Positions 1 through 7,300 of a stretch of DNA of 11,952 nt are shown here, one piece after another. Source of the stretch: Phoronis ovalis (lineage: Eukaryota > Phoronida > Phoronidae); contig JAOXYB010048913.1 of assembly GCA_028565635.1 (NCBI GenBank), forward strand, positions 1-11,952. Reading direction: 5' to 3'. The stretch's first letter is position 1; every line of letters starts with the position of its first letter. Made by a program: the position numbers and the translations under genes. Under the pieces are notes generated by a model that had not been told where the DNA came from, did not search any database, and was given only the letters and a program-made list of their open reading frames with translations.

Positions 1-640
1 ATATCTTGATTTATGTTGATTTCTGAACTCATGAACTGCAACAGGATTCTCAAATTGCTTTAGTTGCACTTGGGTTGGTTCAAATGTTCTAGCATAGTCC
101 AATGCCTTATCTAATGTGAGCTTTGTGGGGTCTTGTTCTAACAGTTTTTTGCGTACTTGTGCATGGAATACACCTTTGATCAACTGATCTAGGATATTAT
201 CATCCGTTAATGCAGGAGTGGGAAAGTTACATTTCTGTGCCTGAGTTCTGAGTCTGGTCAGGAAAACATCAATTGGTTCTTCAGGGAAGACGGAAGTTGG
301 ATTTTGGTTCAAAATATTTCGTGAACGCTGCCCAGATATCGGCTGGATTTGTTTTCTGAGCGTCTGTTAAATGAGTCCAATTGTCAAAAATGTCTAATGC
401 TTGTGGACCCATCCATAGTAATATGTAATTGACAATTTCTGGCCCGGATTTCTGGGAATAGGTTGTTGTTGTTATCAACAGTTCACAATACCGTTTAAAA
501 TGTTTAAACTGCTGCGGTAGATCGGTCCGGTCCCATTGGAAGCATGGCGGTTTAATGCCGTTTAAATCATTGGACAATATATAGGTTGTCGCCGCACTGG
601 CTGGCACTATAGCTTCTTCATTCTGCTCTGTATCAGACAT
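1..640 (-). pseudogene. gag: Gag-like (retrotransposon gag) reading frame, broken by deletion and frameshift, partial
   Basis: The N-terminal part runs from an ATG at 640-638 to a stop at 283-281 (119 codons). It has the features of invertebrate Ty3/Gypsy Gag: an acidic, flexible N-terminus, a PPCFQWD segment, a RYCELL segment, IVNYILLWMGPQ, and a NWTHLTDAQ stretch leading to YFEPKSNFRL. Just after this the frame ends. A different minus frame is open from about 300 to the window edge at 1, with the continuation of the same domain (segments such as PIDVFLTRLRTQAQKC and DNILDQLIKGVF). In intact relatives a short linker joins these two parts, so the break looks like a small deletion that also shifted the frame. 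Gag would normally form the particle that packages the element RNA. The zinc-knuckle and polyprotein parts are outside the window. Confidence 0.85.
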
Positions 641-673
641 GTTGATTAGTGTTCACTTCGGACGTGTTTCTAG

Positions 674-686
674 ACCGCTGCCACCA
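674..686 (-). other. Primer-binding site matching the tRNA-Leu 3' end
   Basis: The plus strand reads ACCGCTGCCACCA, identical to the 3' end (acceptor stem plus CCA) of a eukaryotic tRNA-Leu as I recall it (the AAG type). On the minus strand this is TGGTGGCAGCGGT, starting with the TGG typical of primer-binding sites. It abuts the inferred LTR end at 687 with no spacer and lies about 33 bp upstream of the gag ATG. It would prime minus-strand cDNA synthesis. The tRNA identity is from memory; the position and the TGG start are seen directly. Confidence 0.8.
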
Positions 687-992
687 TGTTGTGTTAGTTG
701 ATAGACAAGAGTCAATAAATTTAATGTAGCTTTATTAAATCTAAGATGGCGAACTGCTTTGTTCATAGCAGTGACACCTAGTGGCTATGATAATACAACA
801 GTTTATACTAAAAAACGAAAAATTAAAACATGTAAATTAAAACATTATGTAGTTAATGTGCCTGAAAGTAAAACATTTCGAATGACGTATGAAAAAAGGC
901 ACATAACTAAAGATTATAACACTTTGCCATATGGTTATTAATTATTGATACATTTATTAAATATGTGTGCGCATGCGTATGTTATGCATTTT

Positions 993-1116
993 TGCACTAA
1001 TGCCGTCTGACGAAATTTGTACAAAAGGTCATGACTTTTGTCATTTGACTTCTGTGCACTAATGCCCTCTAACGAAATGTATACAAAAGGTCATGACCTT
1101 TGACATTTGAAATATA
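993..1116. repeat. Two tandem copies of a 62-bp unit in LTR U3
   Basis: Unit 1 starts at 993 and unit 2 at 1055, each beginning TGCACTAATGCC. About 50 of the first 56 positions agree, after which the copies diverge. Each unit contains a palindromic core: AGGTCATGACTT at 1026-1037 and a perfect AGGTCATGACCT at 1088-1099. Duplicated blocks in U3 commonly act as enhancers in LTR elements; that role is inferred here. Confidence 0.85.
1088..1106. promoter_or_regulatory. Palindromic nuclear-receptor-like half sites (AGGTCA TGACCT)
   Basis: Positions 1088-1099 are AGGTCATGACCT, two AGGTCA half sites facing each other without a spacer, the classical palindromic response element for some nuclear receptors. 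The second half site continues as TGACCT-T-TGACAT (1094-1106), which reads on the minus strand as a one-spaced direct repeat (DR1-like). A weaker version is at 1026-1037 in the sister unit. Receptor binding is inferred from sequence alone. Confidence 0.4.
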
Positions 1117-1186
1117 TGGTGTTCGGGTCAACCAGTACGGGTTAACCGGTGCAAAATGTCCCATAGTGGGCACCCTACTACTAACA

Positions 1187-1293
1187 ACTGCTTATGCAAA
1201 CATGCATTTGTTCACAAAACCTCGCCTCATTTAGTAGCTCATTCCACAAAACATATTTCTAGGTGACTCACTGATTTACAACAAAGGACAAAA
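1187..1293 (+). promoter_or_regulatory. Interval between LTR and first coding exon; candidate 5' UTR / promoter
   Basis: Only about 107 bp separate the inferred LTR edge from the ATG of alternative exon 1a. No TATA box was recognised. The frame of exon 1a meets an in-frame TGA at 1264-1266, so coding cannot extend further upstream without splicing. Transcripts starting here would have a short 5' UTR, or would start within the LTR. Confidence 0.3.
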
Positions 1294-1333
1294 ATGTACA
1301 ACCAAAGCCAAGATAATGATGGGCGGTCTACTG
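1294..1333 (+). CDS. Alternative first coding exon 1a (short N-terminus)
   Basis: ATG at 1294-1296 with A at -3, then 13 codons (MYNQSQDNDGRST) plus one base, ending at a strong donor CTACTG|GTAAGT. The phase-1 end joins exactly to exon 2, whose first two bases complete an Ala codon. An in-frame stop (1264-1266) lies just upstream. The donor region is nearly identical to that of exon 1b, which supports its being a real alternative start exon. Because it is short, the evidence is splice site, phase and duplication rather than protein homology. Confidence 0.6.
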
Positions 1334-4300
1334 GTAAGTGTGCTAATATTTACGGTGGAAATGGTGGTTGGTGGTACAAATCCTGTCATTTAGCCAACTT
1401 GAACGGCCTCTAGTCAAATAACAGTGTTTTTTTGTATTTCGAATCCTTAAACAGGAATGATATTACATTATACAATACTATCTAATCAACGAAACAGTAC
1501 ATGTACTCGATTTGGAAAAAAACAAAGTGTTATAAGCGTTATAAATTAAAGCTGAATATGATATATAGCAGGAAGCAGCATAACTCAGTGTTAAGTACTA
1601 TGAACTCAAAGTTACTATGCTGTAGTGATAAGCTGTGATAAGCTGTACAAAGAACACGTACGCCGTTTATCAGCACAGCTACTTAAGCTGAGATACGGTT
1701 GCATTTTTGTTACCGGGTCTCTAGAGTTATTGTGCTTAGGTTCTGCCTAATATTATCATTAAAGCATGCAAATGTCTGAAATTCCTTCCATTTGCCCTAA
1801 TATGCCTAAAAATAACGCTCTACACATTGGAGAAATATCACCTGACGTCTTTCAAGTAAATGTCCAGAAAAGCGCTTTCAATACGTCTCATCAGGGGCTG
1901 TTAATGTCTGAGCAAGTGCCTACGAGTCATTTAGTTACATCTGTAAGAAGCCCGCAAGATATCGACGTTAACTTATCAAAGACGAAACCTTCAACAGCCA
2001 AGGAAACTGGTAAGTTTGCTAAATATTGATGTTACCTTTTTATATATCGCGTTATTTATGTCATGGGGTGTTAAATTATTTGTTTGTTCAAACTGGTTTG
2101 GAAGTTGACATATTTGCTTGGTTCGTCATTTCGTCGGTTGACGCAGTAGCATTGAGTGTATAGCTTTTTAAAGGCGAGTTCACAATTGTCTTTTTTCGCG
2201 AAAATCATTTTGCATAGTCGTTTACCTACAGTGTATAGCCTTAGTTTAATATCTCTGTTTCTTTCTAAAGCTCAAAATGTCATTTTTGTAAGAACAACTT
2301 AGTGGAACGCAAGATATATTGGAAAACATGTTATACCATCTGAAATACATTAAATGCAGCTATATTTTGCTGTGTAGGTATCCAATTTTAGACCTAGATG
2401 TTGGTCATTTCGGTTTAATTCACTGCAATATAAATTATGTTGCTGGTACGAAGTTACGAATGAAAAGTTATATCAAAGTTAGTCTCAACCTTTTACCTTT
2501 TTAAATGCGACAACGCCAATTACTGGCCATGGGAATACAACACACGAAAAAAAGACACCGCAAAATATCTCGACTTTTAAATAAAAATAATTTTTGAAAC
2601 ATTTTAAACTACCTGAACCAATAAATACTTTTAAACACCTCTAAAAATGACACGATTTGATAAATGCAATATTTGGACGTTACTTATTATCAGTTTCGAT
2701 CTGGTCGCAGAAAGTTTATTCATTATAATACGAAATAGGTAGCATATAGAAGTGGTGAGTGGAGTCCATTGTGAATGTGTTTATTAAGAATAAAATTAAT
2801 TCGTTATTTCTTACCCTGTATGAGTGAACATATTTATTTAAAATGTTTTTCATAGTTTATAATCACAAGTGCAAACCGGACAAATTTCCCTTTTAGTAGT
2901 AATTGATGTATATTTTTCTATTTCTGTAAAGTTAAATATGAACAAAATAAACCACTCAATTGCTTACTTTTTTGCATGTTCATAATGTACATGTGCATAG
3001 AAAGGCAGAACGAATTCATTTAGTTGCACTCTTTCACACAGTATCAGTGGGATTATTAAGGGGCCCATAGGTCAACTTTTCTGACATGTCCATTTCTATG
3101 ATGTCCTGTAATTCACAATTAATTTTGCTTATTTTTATAAAGGAACCCATGCTAAAAAGTACTGAATGACATAGGCATTAAATTGAATCTCTAAACGTAA
3201 AAGCATTGAAAGATAAGATAAGTTAATCAGGATAAAGTTCATGGTAAGTTTCAAGGAAATGAGCCGTCTGTTTTTCTGGAACACTTACTCAGGGACACTT
3301 TAAGTACTTTAATAAAAATTCCTCTTAGGCCGCGGTTCCAATGGAAAGCCTATTCAGTATCATTATTAATTTGTCCTAACATCCTGCTTATTATATATAA
3401 AAAGTGGAACTTCTAATTTGTGGACAATAAAAGTATAAGATGATTATTGTTAAAATGCTTGATTTTAAATGTTTCCCGAAATCATTAGGGTAGATAAATG
3501 TGTCACTTTAATTAATTTTAATTCTCCACTTAAATCTGTGTGAATATCTGGTTATATAGTTTTCTGGAAAGTGTTTGGGATCAAGTAACATTAAAGTGAC
3601 AATAACTGTAATTGTGAGTATTCTTCGCTTTCTAAAAGAACTCGGCCTGGAAGTAGATTTAATCCTGTGGGGCACAATCAAATATAGGTTTCAGGAAAAA
3701 TAAAATAAAATGAGGTTATGAAAGATATTTTTAGCATAAGTAGTATAATTATTATGATATACCATTGGTGATTTTATTATCTTGTTTCCTTTAAATTTAA
3801 AGTTTACTATCCCTACCTTTAGTAATTAGAAAGAATATGTTTTCAACGCCATGCTTAAATGCTTTTGTATAATAAACTAATTGCTTTTTTTTGTAAAAAG
3901 CAGGTCTCAGCAGCAGAGCGAAAAGAATAGGAAACTTAGCTGTTGACCAGAGACTTAGTCTTCATAGAATATGTAACTCTACAGGTTTTCTCTGTTTGGA
4001 TGTTTAAAACCGACTATGTTCACCAAATCAATACTATTAAAAGAAGCGTTAAAAAATGCCTTAGTATCTACCCAATATGTTGACCATCTAATCTACCTAG
4101 TCAATGCTTTTGTAACATTTACTATTAAGAAGCGTTATAAAAAAATACCTTAGTATCTACCCAATATGTTGATCATCAGATCTAACTTACAGCATCATTT
4201 TGGACATCGACAAGATTTGGCTTGGCATGCATAACACTTTTTGCCGTTGCCAACATTTACTCTTCTATGAACAACTTGAGTGTTGCGATTGTGTGCATGG

Positions 4301-7300
4301 TCAACCATACTTACGTAAGAGAACGAGGAAACGACAAGCAAATTGATAATTTCAACGCCACTTTACCTGTCTGTCATGCAGATTCTGGAAGTAGCGCGCC
4401 TCATACTAAGGTATGGTATGAACACACACTTTTTCAATATAATGTAGCTCTTTATTATATTTTTGAGCATAATCTTTTCTGTGATGGGGTAATTTTACGT
4501 ATTACAAAACAAGAATTATACTAAATAAAAAGTAACTTCATGCCTCTTGTGCCAGCTTTAATATTGAAATCTTACGTTTTGTATACAATACAAATAATTA
4601 GAACCGCGATTTAATTATGACTATATTTCAGGATGGGCCGTTAAAGTGGGATAAAGAAGTCCAAGGTCTAGTATTAGGTTCCTTTTTTTGGGGTTATGCA
4701 TTGAGTCAAGTACCTGCTGGATGGCTGGCTACAAAGTTTGGGGCCAAGAGAATTTACGCAAGTGCCTTAATTATTAGCGGTATTACGTCACTCTTGTCTC
4801 CAGTGGCAGCCGACGCTCACTATGGATATTTGATGCCCTTAAGAATTTTGGGAGGCATGGCCGCAGTAAGTGTCGTATTATTTACGGTATTAAATATACA
4901 CTACAAATACAAGTTTACATAGTGATACTGGATATGTCTAGCAAATATGCCATACGTGCAATCCAATAATTTAATTCTGAGACTGCGGATGTATAACGTG
5001 TCACATTTATAGTCTAAACGTCTTAATTACCCTCCCATAAAGAGAACAAGTTTAGTGCACCTGGCAGTTAAATTGAAAGTATAGTGGCGCCACCAGACCT
5101 ATGCTTACAACTTCTACCTTTTTAAATGTGACCATGTAAAATCTTGATCCTAAAGTGAACATAGTGCATAAAAATTATGCGTCCTTGGGGGCACTCAAAT
5201 TAACGTGAGTAATCATGCTCGTTAAAGACTATAAAGAAATGGTTGAGGAGATTCAAAATTCAAACGTTAATTGGTACATTATTTAATAAAGAATTTTTTC
5301 GATAAGCTGAAAACAGCAAGATTTCCCATGAAACTTGGACTCTAAACAAGATTCTATGCAAGACCAGGATGTAAAGCTATATCTTTTTTGGACACCTAAA
5401 CAGATATCTAACAAAGATTTATATTCCAAAGCTGAACAGCAAGTATCATCATCGAGATGAAGAGCCGAAGACTATGATGGCTCGAACATGTGCTAAGGAT
5501 GCCCCAGGTTAGCATACCCAAGATAGGCTCTCAGATGGACTCCATGGTAAAGAGAGAGAGAGAGATCGAAGACAATTAACATGGCGTAGAACTATCCAAT
5601 CAGAAAAGATGGTAAACTATCCTGGAACGAGGCGCAGAATATAGCTAGAGACAGGAACAAATGGAGGGAAATTGTTGTTATTGAGGCTTTAAGTTCCGCT
5701 GGGAATGAAGAGGATAAGCCAAGTATGCTAAGCAGGACTCATCTTGCAAAAGAGGTTCTAAGAAAGAACAGGTTTAAAAACTATACCCTTTGTGCTCAAA
5801 CTTGTTGATTTTTCAACCCTAAACGCGTATTGTGCGTTATGCGCATATTTCCTCAAATAAGCACCCTTTTAACGCGTTTTTATTAACCAGCATGATTACC
5901 CACGTTTTATGTGAGTGCCCCGGGCATGAGTATTAATGAGTCATCGGTCAAAGACCAAACCGGTATGTAAAGAAATTCAAACATTCAACCATTGAAATCC
6001 AAGAACGTTTAGTGTTTTACCTAATGGTTGCATGTAAACGCCTATTAGACGGTACGAATCCTACCTAGGCCACGTATGCACCCAATTTTTATAAGATTCG
6101 CTGTTTCGGTGCTTTTAGGGAAATTATTCAGTGTCGTGGAACCTTCTGTTACCATAGCAAAATATTGGATAATTGCCTCAACGTGAAATGAATCGATTTG
6201 TTTACTTGTTTTTATAGGGAACAGTATTCCCTGCCCTTATGATTTCTTTATCTCGGTGGGCACCGCCCGAAGATTATGCATTGTTACTAAGTATATGCGC
6301 AACAGGTAAATTTTAATTCTAGTTTGAAGTCCGACGTACGTGCAAAACGTGACAAGACGGCGTGTGGAGACATAACATCTTGTCAAATATCGTCATTTGT
6401 CATCGGCCGGGTATTTAGACCCAAGTTAGAGTTTACTTCAATATGTTAGTGGGACTCGAACCGTCAATCCGAATTCGCGCTCCTGTTTCCTAGTATTCAA
6501 GTGCCTTTTCCGGCTTTTGCGCCGAAATTCCTGCTGCTCGAACTATCACTTCCACGGACTCGCGTAACTTGCTGGGAACTCGAGCAGACTATGTACGGGC
6601 ATTCATCTCTGGATTCGAACCATATTTGATACTGAATAAAATCCTCGGGCGGACGACTCAAATCAATGATCGGTACACTTGTGCGTGAACAAATACGGAT
6701 AATGCATTTAGGGACTTTTTCAAAAACCCATTCACGCACTGGATACCAGTAATATATTTGAGTCGGACCTCCAGGACAAAATCCAGGCCATAATTTTATT
6801 ACCAGGAGTATAGTATAACATCTAGCAGGTATATATGAAAGTTACTGTCGATTTTTTTTTACTAAAAACGCATTTTTCTAATTTTCATTTCTACAATAAA
6901 ATGAGTTGATTCAGAGATGTTTGAATTGCGTTTGGTCCCTATGCGTGGACACGGCGCTTGGGCTCGGCTCGATCGTAGAGTTCAATATTAAGCTTAAACA
7001 AACATATATAATTATTCCGGTTACGCACTGCTCATTCATAGTACCGAGTTCTTAAAAATTACTAAGACTTCTGAAGCTGTTATTTGATATTTCACCTCAT
7101 GCTAAAGATAGGTTGCAAAAACAGGAATGTATTATTACCCATATTAATGAGTTTTATTTCAATTTTTTTCTTTCGGGATTAATGTTTGTTTCATATCTTG
7201 CACGATCCAAGTACTTTTCATGCATGGAATCAGAAATCATTGCTTATATTCCAACGTTAAAAATATATATATATATATATATATTCCACAGTCCAGGCAA

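Larger units (their letters stand above)
1..1186 (-). mobile_element. 5' end of a Ty3/Gypsy-type LTR retrotransposon, partial
   Basis: Read on the minus strand, this stretch has the order expected of an LTR retrotransposon: an LTR (about 1186 down to 687), a tRNA primer-binding site directly next to it (686-674), a short leader, and a Gag reading frame starting at 640 and running off the left edge. The gag, PBS and LTR edge are seen directly; the Ty3/Gypsy assignment comes from the Gag sequence style, since no protease or polymerase is in the window. The broken gag means this copy cannot make its own Gag. The outer LTR edge at 1186 is inferred from a TGTT...AACA terminal match and could be off by some bases. 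The target-site duplication cannot be tested because the other end is outside the window. Confidence 0.85.
687..1186 (-). repeat. 5' LTR of the Gypsy-type element (outer edge approximate)
   Basis: On the minus strand the segment begins TGTTAGTAGT at 1186 and ends CTAACACAACA at 687, giving the TG...CA ends and a 4-bp TGTT/AACA terminal inverted repeat usual for LTRs. The inner end is fixed by the adjoining primer-binding site; the outer end is inferred. Seen from the minus strand, the U3 part holds a tandem 62-bp repeat (about 1116-993). A TATAAA lies at 807-802 and an AATAAA polyadenylation signal at 736-731, in the order U3-R-U5. No credible protein-coding frame was found here; a 60-codon plus-strand frame at 759-941 is probably chance. 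Confidence 0.7.
2010..4192 (+). other. Intron 1 (from exon 1b), AT-rich, no gene found
   Basis: About 2.2 kb between the exon 1b donor and the exon 2 acceptor (CTAACTTACAG). Open frames here, such as a 61-codon one at 2319-2504, show no recognisable protein. It holds a 12-bp inverted repeat pair at 3501-3512 and 3590-3601, and a near-tandem duplication just before the acceptor (4033-4190). No splice-bounded exon with family homology was seen. Confidence 0.7.
4866..6217 (+). other. Intron 3, with LINE relic and inverted repeats
   Basis: 1352 bp between exons 3 and 4. It contains an inverted repeat pair (5187-5225 and 5883-5922) enclosing a decayed LINE 3' coding tail (about 5340-5808). The remaining parts, 4866-5186 and 5923-6217, show nothing I can identify. 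Confidence 0.75.

Noticed and set aside
759-941. 60-codon plus-strand open frame with a Lys-rich sequence
   Set aside because: It lies inside the LTR, has no recognisable domain, and AT-rich composition explains its length.
2319-2504. 61-codon plus-strand open frame in intron 1
   Set aside because: No family similarity, and no splice-bounded form that keeps frame between exons 1 and 2.
3903-3970. Possible small exon after AAAAAGCAG at 3902
   Set aside because: The sequence meets stops quickly, has no convincing donor, and exon 1 to exon 2 phases already match directly.
6497-6739. 80-codon minus-strand open frame
   Set aside because: It overlaps the SINE-like repeat and the B-box motifs; the peptide matches nothing I know.
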